Origin: Candidatus Marispirochaeta associata
Lineage (GTDB): Bacteria; Spirochaetota; Spirochaetia; JC444; Marispirochaetaceae
Length of the DNA: 64,000 nucleotides
Reading direction: 5' to 3'
Assembly: GCA_001749745.1 (NCBI GenBank)
Contig: JWTM01000107.1
Span: 1 to 64,000, forward strand
Below are positions 25,558-34,182 of this stretch, one piece after another; position 1 is the first letter of the stretch; every line of letters begins with the position of its first letter. The position numbers and the translations under genes were made by a program. The notes below the pieces were generated by a model. That model worked only from the letters and a program-made list of their open reading frames with translations. It was not told the DNA's origin and did not search any database.

Positions 25558-26943
25558 CTAACCCCAGAACTTGACTGTACAACTCTCGTCGACATCAAAG
25601 CCCCACTGACGTACATACTCCTCACCGGGCCTGAACTCATCGTTTCGCTCCTCGAGGGTCTTGGCGAGCTTCTCCTCCAGATCTTTTTGAACCTCCGCGT
25701 AGTCGGGTAAATCTACCAGATTTTCCATCTGATAGGGATCGCTACGATTGTTGAACAAGAGCCACGGGCCGTCGAGGTCGCGCACGTAGGTATACTCTTT
25801 CGTAGTGATTCCGCGAAAATCCCGGCCGGTAAATCCGAGCGGACCGCCGTTCCGCCCCCGCTTCCACTGACCGTTCGCCACATAGGATGCAAGAAATGCA
25901 AACTCCTTGCCGTCGCTGTATCTGTTGAGAATACGATCGGCGCAATCGACACCGTTCAGCGAATCGGGAATCCCTAATCCGCACAATCCGAGTAGAGTGG
26001 GTAGAATATCCTCGGGCTCTAGGAAGAGGGTTTCGTGCTTACCCGCTTCAGCGCCGGGTATCCTGATGAGAAAGGGTATCCGAATTGATTCCTCAAAGGG
26101 ATTCTGTTTTTTGTACAAGCCTTGGGATCCGAGGCTGTCGCCATGATCGGAGGTAAAGACGACGATGGTATCGTCGGCCAGGCCCGATTCATCGATATAG
26201 TCCAGCAGCCGGCCAAAATCTCTATCCAGGGCCGTACAATGCGTATAGTAACCAGCTAACAATCCCCGGACGGTTTCGGCCATCTCATCCGGTACGTTCG
26301 GTCGTAGGTGGAGCTCCTCCGCCTTATAGAGATCACAAAGATCCTCGGGAAACTGGTCATACGAGGATTCCTGAGCATACGGAGGCGGGGCGTGGGGCGG
26401 TCCCCAGGAGAGTACCGCCAGAAAAGGTTTGTCGGGATCGCGCTCTTCCTTCAAGTAGCTGATGATATCCTCGGTCTGGGCATCAGCATCATATCCGTCC
26501 CATACCGACGGATTCGTCTCATCATTGTCGTAGTACTTCGAATTAAAGTAATCATGGGTACACTCGAGCACCTTCCAGTAGTCGAATCCCATGCGGTGCT
26601 CTGGCGGTATATAACCGCTGCGATTACTGCCGTGCAGATGCCATTTGCCGACATAGGCTGTCTGATACCCGTTATCCTTAAAACAGGATCCGAGGCTCGG
26701 TAGCTCCGGATCGAGCATCACATCGTTGGTAATTATCCTGTGTTCCAAGGGATAGCGTCCCGTCATCAGGCTGGCCCTAAATGGGCTGCAAACCGGGCAG
26801 GTGGAAACTGCGTGTGGAAGCTCAATTGACTCCGCGGCGAAGCGGTCTATGTGTTGAGTCTGGACATCAGGATTGCCCGTATAACCGAAGGATTGGCGAC
26901 GCCACTGATCGGCAAACACAAAGAGAACATTCGGCTGCTTCAT
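25558..26943 (-). CDS. Type I sulfatase (FGly, S1 family)
   Basis: A 461-residue sulfatase. It begins NVLFVFADQWRRQSFGYTG, the ADQ-type metal site seen in choline-sulfatase-like and several glycan sulfatases. Catalytic Cys52 is in CSPFRASLMTGRYP, with Phe at the fourth position of the C-x-P-x-R motif. GKWHLHG and FTSDHGDSLGSQGLYKK are further active-site segments. No signal peptide. It overlaps the upstream permease gene by 4 bp (ATGA) and so is cotranslated with the second transporter, which links desulfation directly to that import route. Confidence 0.93.
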   Translation of the reverse strand: MKQPNVLFVFADQWRRQSFGYTGNPDVQTQHIDRFAAESIELPHAVSTCPVCSPFRASLMTGRYPLEHRIITNDVMLDPELPSLGSCFKDNGYQTAYVGKWHLHGSNRSGYIPPEHRMGFDYWKVLECTHDYFNSKYYDNDETNPSVWDGYDADAQTEDIISYLKEERDPDKPFLAVLSWGPPHAPPPYAQESSYDQFPEDLCDLYKAEELHLRPNVPDEMAETVRGLLAGYYTHCTALDRDFGRLLDYIDESGLADDTIVVFTSDHGDSLGSQGLYKKQNPFEESIRIPFLIRIPGAEAGKHETLFLEPEDILPTLLGLCGLGIPDSLNGVDCADRILNRYSDGKEFAFLASYVANGQWKRGRNGGPLGFTGRDFRGITTKEYTYVRDLDGPWLLFNNRSDPYQMENLVDLPDYAEVQKDLEEKLAKTLEERNDEFRPGEEYVRQWGFDVDESCTVKFWG

Positions 26944-27788
26944 TTCTCCGACCCCGCCATTAATCCTTGAATGAAATAACGCTGGGTAAAGACCAGCACC
27001 GCCAGAACCGGAATTGCGATGATGATCGATGCCGCCGCCATCTGGTTCCAGTAGACATTGAAGGCGGTAATGAAGCGAGCGAGGCCGATCGACACCGTAA
27101 GTTTATCCGGCGATTCAAGCAACGCTACGGCGAAAGGATACTCGCTCCAGGTCAAGAGCAGGGACATGAGACCGATCGTAGCGATACTTATCTGGCTTAA
27201 GGGTAAGGTTACCTTTAAGAAAGCCTTCAGGGGTGAACATCCGTCGATCGCCGCAGCCTGTTCCAGTTCCCGCGGGAGATGCTGGTAGTTGCTGTAGCTG
27301 AGCCATGCGGCAAAGGGCGTTTGAAAGACCACATAGATCAGGATCAATCCGAAGATGGTGTCATAGAGTCCGATGCGCGCCATGACCACATAGACGGGAA
27401 TCATCAGTGCGGGTCCGGTAAAGAGTTGTGCGACTAAAAGTACCGCGAGAATAAACCCGGAACCCCGCAAGCGATAGCGTGCCAGGCCGTAGCCGATCAT
27501 CGTCCCCAGGGTTATAACGATTCCAGTTGTAAAGACGGTAACGATCACTGTGTTCAGGAAGTAGCGAATCCAAACCGCGCCGTTGCCCGTTCGATCAAGC
27601 CAGACCTGCGCGAACGGGTCCATAGTAATCTTCTCCGGAAACCAGCGAACGGGGATCTGCTGTATATCGGCCTGGGATTTGAATGCCGCAATCAACAGCC
27701 AGAAAACCGGCAACAGGACTACGACTAAAATTATGATTGCATACAAAGTGCGCAGTAGATACTCTATTTTAGGTTGTTTGATACTCAT
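26940..27788 (-). CDS. Carbohydrate ABC transporter permease (MalG type, CUT1)
   Basis: A 282-residue permease with six membrane segments. The EAA loop reads ELEQAAAIDGCSPLKAFLKVTLPLSQISI. The start is ATG 27788 (SIKQPKIEYLLRTLYAI), five bases after the stop of the MalF-type gene; the same frame is open further upstream but that part overlaps the other permease and does not read as protein. Together with the genes at 27794 and 28780 it forms a second CUT1 importer, again without its own ATPase. Confidence 0.93.
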   Translation of the reverse strand: MSIKQPKIEYLLRTLYAIIILVVVLLPVFWLLIAAFKSQADIQQIPVRWFPEKITMDPFAQVWLDRTGNGAVWIRYFLNTVIVTVFTTGIVITLGTMIGYGLARYRLRGSGFILAVLLVAQLFTGPALMIPVYVVMARIGLYDTIFGLILIYVVFQTPFAAWLSYSNYQHLPRELEQAAAIDGCSPLKAFLKVTLPLSQISIATIGLMSLLLTWSEYPFAVALLESPDKLTVSIGLARFITAFNVYWNQMAAASIIIAIPVLAVLVFTQRYFIQGLMAGSEK

Positions 27789-27793
27789 GCCTG

Positions 27794-28702
27794 CTACCTG
27801 TCCGCCCGTTGACTCTGTTTGTAGATAAAGAGATAGACTGCACTGAGAAGGAATAGGATTCCTAAGTTGATAACGGTGATGACCGCCGCTTCGCTGATCT
27901 TCCCGTACTGCATGCCGAGCTTGTACATATAGACCGGGAGAGTCTGACTGAAGAAGAGCGGTCCTCCGCCGGTCATAACATTGATCAATACCAGGTTGTT
28001 GGTGATCCAGATAATAACGGTTACCCCCATGGTAAGTACCTGATACTTGATGCACGGCATGATGATGAACTTGAACTCCTGAACCTTCGACATGCCGTCG
28101 ATTCGCCCCGCTTCGAACATGCTTACGTCGATGGATTGAATCGAGGCCGCCACAACCAGGGCGAAGATCGGAAAGAGACGCCAGACAATGACGCTGATCA
28201 CCGAGTAGAGCACCGTATCCGGTGTAGCGAGGAAGGGAAAGAAATTCTCAATGAATCCGAAATCGACCAGTATCTTGTTGATCAAACCGTTCTGACCATT
28301 GAACATCCATTTAAACAGACCGGCGACGACAACCCCCGGAAGTACCCAGGGTACAAGCATAAACGCTCTCGAAAGACGGGCCGTTCCGTTGGAACTGTCG
28401 GAGAGAAGATAGCCGGTTATAACCCCGAGGATTATAACCAGGACGGCGCTGATCGACACCCATTGGAGGGTATTCATGACAACCGGTACGGTCTCTCGGT
28501 GGGCAAGAACGGTCTTGTAGGTTTGAAGTCCGACGTAGCGGGATTCAAAGCCGCGCATCATATTAAAATCCCTGAATGAGAGATCGATGCTATAAACCGC
28601 CACACAGCTCATAATGATGAAGATAAACAGGAATCCAGGTAGAACGAATGCGAGCGAAAGTCGTCTCTGCGCGCTCTCGAATGTGAGGGTTTTCGATTTC
28701 AT
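27794..28702 (-). CDS. Carbohydrate ABC transporter permease (MalF type, CUT1)
   Basis: A 302-residue permease. Six membrane segments are expected, the first in SLAFVLPGFLFIFIIMSCVAV. In the EAA region the sequence is SMFEAGRIDGMSKVQEFKFIIMPCIKYQV, slightly divergent (MPC in place of LP). It lies 77 bp downstream of the binding protein gene, with a strong hairpin in the gap that may reduce permease expression relative to binding protein. Confidence 0.92.
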   Translation of the reverse strand: MKSKTLTFESAQRRLSLAFVLPGFLFIFIIMSCVAVYSIDLSFRDFNMMRGFESRYVGLQTYKTVLAHRETVPVVMNTLQWVSISAVLVIILGVITGYLLSDSSNGTARLSRAFMLVPWVLPGVVVAGLFKWMFNGQNGLINKILVDFGFIENFFPFLATPDTVLYSVISVIVWRLFPIFALVVAASIQSIDVSMFEAGRIDGMSKVQEFKFIIMPCIKYQVLTMGVTVIIWITNNLVLINVMTGGGPLFFSQTLPVYMYKLGMQYGKISEAAVITVINLGILFLLSAVYLFIYKQSQRADR

Positions 28703-28728
28703 AATCCCGTCCGTAGGTGAATGAAAAT

Positions 28729-28756
28729 CCGCCGCACCCCGTGTGGGGTGCAGCGG
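28729..28756 (-). terminator. Intergenic hairpin between binding protein and permease genes
   Basis: Twelve-position stem (28729-28740 with 28745-28756) with a single mismatch and a 4-base loop; the inner seven pairs are perfect GCACCCC/GGGGTGC. On the minus strand it is followed by ATTTTC, a poor U-run. Best read as a partial terminator or mRNA-stabilising structure. Confidence 0.65.
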
Positions 28757-28779
28757 TCTAGAATGATAAAGTACGTCGC

Positions 28780-30111
28780 CTAACGCGCTGCGTCGTAGAT
28801 TGACTGGATCTCCGGTGCGATCCTGCTTAAGCCCTCTTCCGGCGTCTCAATATTCAGGAGCACACTCTGAAAAACCTCAATGAGTTGCTGCTCCGCTTCC
28901 GCCAGTCCCGGGAATCCGGGCATGGAGAGCGCGCCGTCGAAGAGTTTCCCTTCCTTGTAAGAAGCGGCCAGATCGGGATAGACTCGGGCGAAGTCCGAGC
29001 TTTCCAGGTTCTGCTTCATTACCGGCAGGCGTCCTTCAATTACTGATCCGGACCAGCCCTCCTGGGCCTCATAGCTCGCCCAGAAGTCGACATAGCGCAG
29101 AGCTGCGTCCGTATACTCGGCCGGTAGATCCGTCGGGATCATGTGCGCGGCTGTCGGGGTCATTATAAAACTGGCCGAGGGGAAGCGTCCGGTGTCGCTG
29201 CTGTTTTTCGGGAAAGGAGCGATGCTGTAGGGATAATCCGCCGGCGCGCCCAGGGACTGGCGCAGAATCGGCGCATAGGACATGGTCATCGCCATGGGTG
29301 CCTGATCCTGAAAGAAGAGCTCCATTGCCTGCCGGAAATTGGTTTCGGTGAATCCCTGCTGCGCGTACTGTGTCAGTTCGCTGTAAAACTTAAGGGTATC
29401 GACGAATCCGGGGCCGTCTACGGTTACCTCGTCGCCCTCGATCCATCGTCCGCCGTTGCGGTAGGCAATTCCCTGCATGATCAATGCATCGTTAGGGGCG
29501 TTGCTTCCGGGAAGGGCGATGCCCGCTATTCCTTTCTCCTTGAACATCTTCGCGATCTCGACGACCTCGTCCCAGTCGGCCGGAGGCCGCGCCTCCCCGC
29601 TCGCATCTACAATCCCGGCTTCCTTAAACATATCCGTGTTATAGGCGATCATAGTTGCGGCATCCACATAGGTGGAAATCGCATATGTTTTGCCCATATA
29701 GACGCCGGTATCCCAGGCTTCGTCTACAAAGGCACTCTTCCACTCTCGCATCTTGTCCGGGGCAAACTCCTCATAGGGCTGGATGATTCCCAGGGTTGCG
29801 AACTCCGGAATGCTCTGTCCGTCGGAAACAATAACATGCGGCAATGTGCCCGCCTGTGAGGCGGTAATCACCTTTGTTCGTCGTTCCGGATAGTTCTGGT
29901 AAATCCAATCGATCTTGATATCCGGATTCCGTTCCTCAAAGATCTTTATCTTCTCCAGCATATACTCCCGCTCATGCTGGGGCCCGCCGAATTTCCAGAC
30001 GCGTAAGGTTGTTACGCCGCTTGAACTCGAAGAATCCTCCTGCTCGCCTCCCGCGAAGAGAACACCGGCCATCATGCTGAGGACCAATAGTGTCATTAAA
30101 ACTCGTTTCAT
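28780..30111 (-). CDS. Extracellular sugar-binding protein, family 1
   Basis: A 443-residue binding protein for the second CUT1 importer. Signal peptide at residues 1-20 ending VLFAGG, then a Ser-rich linker; no lipobox Cys. Mature segments include EERNPDIKIDWIYQNYPERRTKVITA and PPADWDEVVEIAKMFKEKGI. The start is the second ATG of an ATGATG pair, five bases after AGGAGG; an upstream in-frame start is less likely. First gene of an operon continuing through two permeases, a sulfatase and a URO-D protein. The promoter carries three copies of the putative MarR operator. Confidence 0.93.
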   Translation of the reverse strand: MKRVLMTLLVLSMMAGVLFAGGEQEDSSSSSGVTTLRVWKFGGPQHEREYMLEKIKIFEERNPDIKIDWIYQNYPERRTKVITASQAGTLPHVIVSDGQSIPEFATLGIIQPYEEFAPDKMREWKSAFVDEAWDTGVYMGKTYAISTYVDAATMIAYNTDMFKEAGIVDASGEARPPADWDEVVEIAKMFKEKGIAGIALPGSNAPNDALIMQGIAYRNGGRWIEGDEVTVDGPGFVDTLKFYSELTQYAQQGFTETNFRQAMELFFQDQAPMAMTMSYAPILRQSLGAPADYPYSIAPFPKNSSDTGRFPSASFIMTPTAAHMIPTDLPAEYTDAALRYVDFWASYEAQEGWSGSVIEGRLPVMKQNLESSDFARVYPDLAASYKEGKLFDGALSMPGFPGLAEAEQQLIEVFQSVLLNIETPEEGLSRIAPEIQSIYDAAR

Positions 30112-30183
30112 CATACCCTCCTTAAGGAATATTGCATTGAGAAACTCTCTCAATACAATCATACCATTTGACGGCCATTAAAG

Positions 30184-30239
30184 TTGACCTATCAAAAGTT
30201 GTTGTATCAATTTTAAGCCCGAAATAGTTGTCCTGTCAA
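30184..30239 (-). promoter_or_regulatory. Promoter of second transporter operon with three TTG-N6-CAA operators
   Basis: Minus-strand -35 TTGACA (30239-30234), 18-bp spacer, -10 TAAAAT (30215-30210). Three TTG-N6-CAA sites are present: 30228-30239 over the -35, 30199-30210 (TTGTTGTATCAA, starting on the last base of the -10) and 30184-30195 downstream. The middle one is identical to the site in the marR promoter (1371-1382). A near-consensus promoter covered by such sites suggests repression by the MarR protein. Confidence 0.65.
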
Positions 30240-30269
30240 CTATAAAACGACGTCGCGATGCGATAGCGT

Positions 30270-30587
30270 CTATTTCAGGTAAAACATCTTCTTCAAAGGA
30301 ATAGAGACCGGCGAGTTATCTGCATTGGTCTCCATGATGTCCGCCATGTATTCCCACCACTTCTGGACCAGAGGATTCTGGCCCAGATCCTGGGAGCCCG
30401 CCTCGCCTTTCGTCTTCTGGACAGCAAAGAGGATGTTCGTCTCCTCGTCAAGAAAGATCGAGTAGTCGTAGACCCCGGAAGAACGGATGAGGGCGGCCAG
30501 CTCCGGCCAGATCTCGTCATGGCGCTTTTTGTATTCCGCCGCCATGCCCGGCTTGAGTTTCATCTTGAAGGCAGTGTTAGGGTTCAC
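30270..30587 (-). CDS. rhaM: L-rhamnose mutarotase
   Basis: A 105-residue enzyme that interconverts alpha- and beta-L-rhamnopyranose so that the isomerase gets the right anomer. The whole protein matches the RhaM/RhaU family: FKMKLKPGMAAEYKKRHDEIW with the conserved His, YDYSIFLDEETNILFAV, and the KWWEYMADIMETN...FYLK end. Start is GTG 30587, eight bases after AAGGAG. It is the last gene of the rhamnose transporter operon, the same place as rhaU in rhizobial rhaSTPQU clusters. Confidence 0.95.
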   Translation of the reverse strand: MNPNTAFKMKLKPGMAAEYKKRHDEIWPELAALIRSSGVYDYSIFLDEETNILFAVQKTKGEAGSQDLGQNPLVQKWWEYMADIMETNADNSPVSIPLKKMFYLK

Positions 30588-30599
30588 CGATAAATCTCC

Positions 30600-31604
30600 T
30601 TATGACCGAGCAGGTCGTCTATTACGCAGGATCTCCGTAATTCGCGGCAATAGAACCGCAACGATAAGCAAGAAACCTATGGTGATTATCATCACTTTAC
30701 CGGAAAGATTGATCAAGCCCATACCGAACTTAAGATAACCAATCAGGAAAATAGCCAGAACGACACCGGGGATATTCCCCTTGCCGCCGGAGATGGATAC
30801 ACCGCCGAGGACGACCAAGGTGATAACCTCCAGCTCCCAACCCCAGGCAATCTGCGGGCGAGTCGAACCGATCCGAGAGGTGAGCATCACTGCCGCGATT
30901 CCTGCAAAGAGTCCGTTCAGCACAAAGTTGGTGAACCGAATACGGTTAACCGCCACGCCGGAGAAACGGGCCGCCGATGATGAGTTCCCGATAGCGCTCA
31001 CCTTGCGCCCGTAGCTGGTAAAGTGAAGCAGATACCCCATAACTACCGCCAGGATGAGAAAGAGTACCAGCTCGAAGGGAATAATCGTGTCACCGAGATA
31101 TCCTTGTCCAAAGTAGCCGAATCCCTCGGGATAGACGGTATAAGCCTGATCTTCGAGCAGCGCATGGGAGATACCCCGAAACACCGACATAGTACTCAAG
31201 GAGACCGCGATGGCCGGCATTCCCACCCCGGCGATCAGATAGCCGTTAAACGCACCGGCGACTGTTCCGACCAGGAGACTGATCAGCACCAGGGTGGCCG
31301 GATTCGCCCCGGCCTCGGCGGCGTAGCCCATTGCAAAGGAACAGAGCGCCAGGATGCCCGCCACGGAGATATCAATGTCGCCGCACACTATGACGAATAT
31401 CATCGGCAGGGCCATTACCGCCTTCTCCGAAAAGGTGAAGGTCGCATTCATCAGATTGAATGAATCAAGAAAGTAGGGACTTAGATTCGAGAATAGTATT
31501 GTCTGTGCAACGATAAGAACGACTAATAGAAACTCCCAGCGCTTGATGAGATTCGTAAGGCCGTCGCCGCGTATAAAATCAAGTCCCCTTTTCGCCATAT
31601 TCAT
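30600..31604 (-). CDS. rhaQ: Rhamnose ABC transporter permease
   Basis: A 334-residue BPD_transp_2-type permease of the ribose/rhamnose (CUT2) class, with 8-10 membrane segments and the family signature TLVVLGGVSISGGKGNIPGVVLA near the C-terminus. ATG 31604 overlaps the preceding stop (TAATG) with AGGAG nine bases upstream; a TTG three codons earlier is less likely. Name assigned by order (binding protein, ATPase, two permeases, mutarotase), as in rhizobial rhaSTPQU. Which permease is P and which Q is by position only. Confidence 0.88.
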   Translation of the reverse strand: MNMAKRGLDFIRGDGLTNLIKRWEFLLVVLIVAQTILFSNLSPYFLDSFNLMNATFTFSEKAVMALPMIFVIVCGDIDISVAGILALCSFAMGYAAEAGANPATLVLISLLVGTVAGAFNGYLIAGVGMPAIAVSLSTMSVFRGISHALLEDQAYTVYPEGFGYFGQGYLGDTIIPFELVLFLILAVVMGYLLHFTSYGRKVSAIGNSSSAARFSGVAVNRIRFTNFVLNGLFAGIAAVMLTSRIGSTRPQIAWGWELEVITLVVLGGVSISGGKGNIPGVVLAIFLIGYLKFGMGLINLSGKVMIITIGFLLIVAVLLPRITEILRNRRPARS

Positions 31605-32584
31605 TAGAGACAACTCCTATTGAGGATTACCTGAGACTTTCGCTTCTGGACCAGGGTGTTAATTAACATGGCAATCAACAAGACGGCTCCTTGAATGAAT
31701 ACCTGAAAGAAGGGACTCAAGTTAATTACCGGCAAGGCGTTGTTGATGATCCCCATAAAGAGCGCGCCTAAGATTACTCCCACGACAGTTCCGGATCCTC
31801 CGGCAATGCTGACGCCCCCGATAACACAAGCGGCGACGGTCTGCAGCTCGAATCCGGTGGCGGTCTCGTTTACCGCGGCGGCGTATCGGGCGGTCCAGAG
31901 CACGCCGGCTAATCCCCCCAAGGCGCCAAAGATCATGAAGATACGCATATTAACCCGCTCTTCCTTCACGCCTACAAAACGGGCTGCGGTCTTGTTGCCG
32001 CCTATGGCATAGATCTCCCGGCCGGCCCGGGTATAATTCACAAAATAATAGAGGAGCAGGGATATCCCGATTGCAATCCAAATAAGATTCGAGAGTCCCA
32101 GGAAACTCCCGTGGGGCAGGTTCATATAAGATTCGCTCATCTCATGAGCCGTAACCCATTGTCCCTTGCTCAATACGAAGGTAAATCCCCGAAAAATACT
32201 CATCGTACCTAAAGTAGTAATGATTGCAGGGACCTTCCCATAAGCGACCAGCACCCCGTTAAAGGTTCCGAGACAGAGTCCGACCATTATCCCGAAGAGA
32301 AGTACCAGCACCGCCGGTATGCCCGGAAAATACTGGTTCAGCATGGCGGCCGACATTCCGGAGAATGCGATAGTTGAACCGATGGAGAGATCGATGCCAC
32401 CGGAAAGGATGATCAGAAACTGGCCGATAGCGGTAATTATGAGAATCGAGGTATCGTTGAGAATCCGATTCAGATTGTCTCCCTGAATAAAACCGGGAGC
32501 TCGCAGCGTTACCAGTGCAGTAAGCAACAATATTAGCAGAACCAGGCTTGCTTCCCGCTTCTTGAGGAGTGTCTTTATATCCAT
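31604..32584 (-). CDS. rhaP: Rhamnose ABC transporter permease
   Basis: A 326-residue CUT2-class permease. Membrane segments run through most of the protein; the family signature is FELQTVAACVIGGVSIAGGSGTVVGVILGALFMG near residue 245. Its ATG overlaps the stop of the ATPase gene (TAATG), so translation is coupled. It forms the channel with the product of 30600. Confidence 0.88.
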   Translation of the reverse strand: MDIKTLLKKREASLVLLILLLTALVTLRAPGFIQGDNLNRILNDTSILIITAIGQFLIILSGGIDLSIGSTIAFSGMSAAMLNQYFPGIPAVLVLLFGIMVGLCLGTFNGVLVAYGKVPAIITTLGTMSIFRGFTFVLSKGQWVTAHEMSESYMNLPHGSFLGLSNLIWIAIGISLLLYYFVNYTRAGREIYAIGGNKTAARFVGVKEERVNMRIFMIFGALGGLAGVLWTARYAAAVNETATGFELQTVAACVIGGVSIAGGSGTVVGVILGALFMGIINNALPVINLSPFFQVFIQGAVLLIAMLINTLVQKRKSQVILNRSCL

Positions 32585-34098
32585 TACCCTACTTCCCGTT
32601 CGCCTGCGGAATGTCCCGTGGCGGCTTTCATAATATCATCGGGATTTGCTTCTTCCCGGGAGAACTCGGCGGTCTTCTCCCCTTCGTGCATCACGACTAT
32701 CCGATCCGCCATACCCATGACCTCCGGCATTTCGGAAGAGATCAGAATTACCGCTAATCCGGCGACCGCCATTTGGGAGATAAGCTGATGTACGGCGGCC
32801 TTCGTTCCCACGTCGATCCCCTTCGTCGGTTCATCCAAAATCAGGATCTTGGGATCCGTAGCCAACCACTTGGCCAGAACCACCTTCTGCTGATTCCCGC
32901 CGGAGAGGGTGTTGGCGGAGACAATCCAATTCGGCGATTTAACCTCCATTCTGCTACCAAAGGAGTCGGCCAATTCCGCCTCCTTTTTGGCGTGCAGATA
33001 GCCGAGGGTACTAAGTTGATCGATTTGCGGGAGACTGATGTTATGCTTTAGACTCATATCGAGAATGATGCCTTGAGTTTGACGGTCCTCCGGAACATAG
33101 GCTATCCCCTCGTCCATTGCGTGCTTCGGGCTCGTCGGGACGTAAGAGCTGTCGAATAGCTTGAGCTCGCCTTCGTCCAGCGCATCTATGCCGAATATGG
33201 CCCGCATCAGTTCGGAGCGGCCCGCGCCGACGAGTCCGAAGAAGCCGAGGATTTCTCCCCGACGAAGATCAAAGCTAATATTTTTAAAGAAACCGCGTCG
33301 TGTTAGGCCGATCGCCTCAAGCACGGTTTCGTGTATCTCCGCATCCTGTTTGGGAAACATCTGATTCAGGCTTCTTCCAACCATCATCTGTATAATCTGG
33401 TCGATTGAATATTCCTCAAGCCGGCCTTCACCAATATAGGCCCCATCACGAAGGACAGTGAAGTAGTCGCATATTTCATAGATCTCATCGAATTTATGGG
33501 AGATGAAAATGATGGCCTTGCCCTCTTCCCGCAGCTGGCGAACGATCTTGTAGAGATCTTCTACCTCTCGCGTACTGAGGGCGGAGGAAGGTTCGTCCAT
33601 GATCACGATCTCCGCATTGACTGAAAGAGCTTTCGCGATCTCTACCATGTGCCGCTGCGCGGCTCCCAGATCCTTGATAAGAGTGTCGGGACTGATCTTC
33701 AGCTCGATGCTCTGAAGTAAATCCATCGTTTTTCGGCGCATGGCGGCCCAGTCCAGTTTTTTTGCCGCCCCATTCTGAATATGATGTCCCATGAAGATAT
33801 TCTCCATGACGCTCAACTCGGGAAACATCGAGGCTTCCTGATGGATGGCCGCGATTCCGGCCGTCTGCGCCTCAACAGCATTGTTGAAGGAGACTGTTTC
33901 TCCACGTAGAAGGATAGTGCCGTCCGTAGGGGCATGTACGCCGGTCAGAACCTTCACCAGGGTAGATTTCCCGGCTCCGTTCTCGCCTATCAACGCGTGG
34001 ACTTCTCCGGTACGTATGGTTAAATCGACCTGATCAAGCGCTTTGATTCCGGGGAACTGTTTGCTGATTCCCCGTAGTTCCAGTATGGTTTCACTCAC
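32584..34098 (-). CDS. rhaT: Rhamnose ABC transporter ATPase (double domain)
   Basis: A 504-residue ATPase with two ABC domains in one chain, as is usual for CUT2 importers. The first domain has Walker A GENGAGKST near residue 38, and Walker B IVIMDEPSSAL. The second has the degenerate GLVGAGRSE, signature LSGGNQQKVVLAKWL and ILILDEPTKGID. Start appears to be GTG 34098. It is 84 bp downstream of the binding protein gene with a perfect hairpin in between. (rhaT here is the rhizobial ATPase name, not the E. coli symporter.). Confidence 0.92.
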   Translation of the reverse strand: MSETILELRGISKQFPGIKALDQVDLTIRTGEVHALIGENGAGKSTLVKVLTGVHAPTDGTILLRGETVSFNNAVEAQTAGIAAIHQEASMFPELSVMENIFMGHHIQNGAAKKLDWAAMRRKTMDLLQSIELKISPDTLIKDLGAAQRHMVEIAKALSVNAEIVIMDEPSSALSTREVEDLYKIVRQLREEGKAIIFISHKFDEIYEICDYFTVLRDGAYIGEGRLEEYSIDQIIQMMVGRSLNQMFPKQDAEIHETVLEAIGLTRRGFFKNISFDLRRGEILGFFGLVGAGRSELMRAIFGIDALDEGELKLFDSSYVPTSPKHAMDEGIAYVPEDRQTQGIILDMSLKHNISLPQIDQLSTLGYLHAKKEAELADSFGSRMEVKSPNWIVSANTLSGGNQQKVVLAKWLATDPKILILDEPTKGIDVGTKAAVHQLISQMAVAGLAVILISSEMPEVMGMADRIVVMHEGEKTAEFSREEANPDDIMKAATGHSAGEREVG

Positions 34099-34137
34099 CG
34101 TTCTCGAATCCCTGTCGGTTCCTTTTGACGATATATA

Positions 34138-34162
34138 TAGGGCCGGGTTCCACCCGGCCCTA
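34138..34162 (-). terminator. Intergenic hairpin between rhaS-type and ATPase genes
   Basis: Perfect stem GGGCCGGGT/ACCCGGCCC (34140-34148 with 34152-34160) plus two A-T/T-A pairs, with a 3-base loop. On the minus strand it is followed by TATATAT rather than a U-run, so mRNA protection or partial termination is more likely than full termination. Confidence 0.65.
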
Positions 34163-34182
34163 AAATCCTTTCGAATTGACTC

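Noticed and set aside
27789..28055. An 89-codon N-terminal extension of the permease gene at 26940
   Set aside because: It overlaps the neighbouring permease gene in another frame, is not permease-like, and the ATG at 27788 begins the normal protein.
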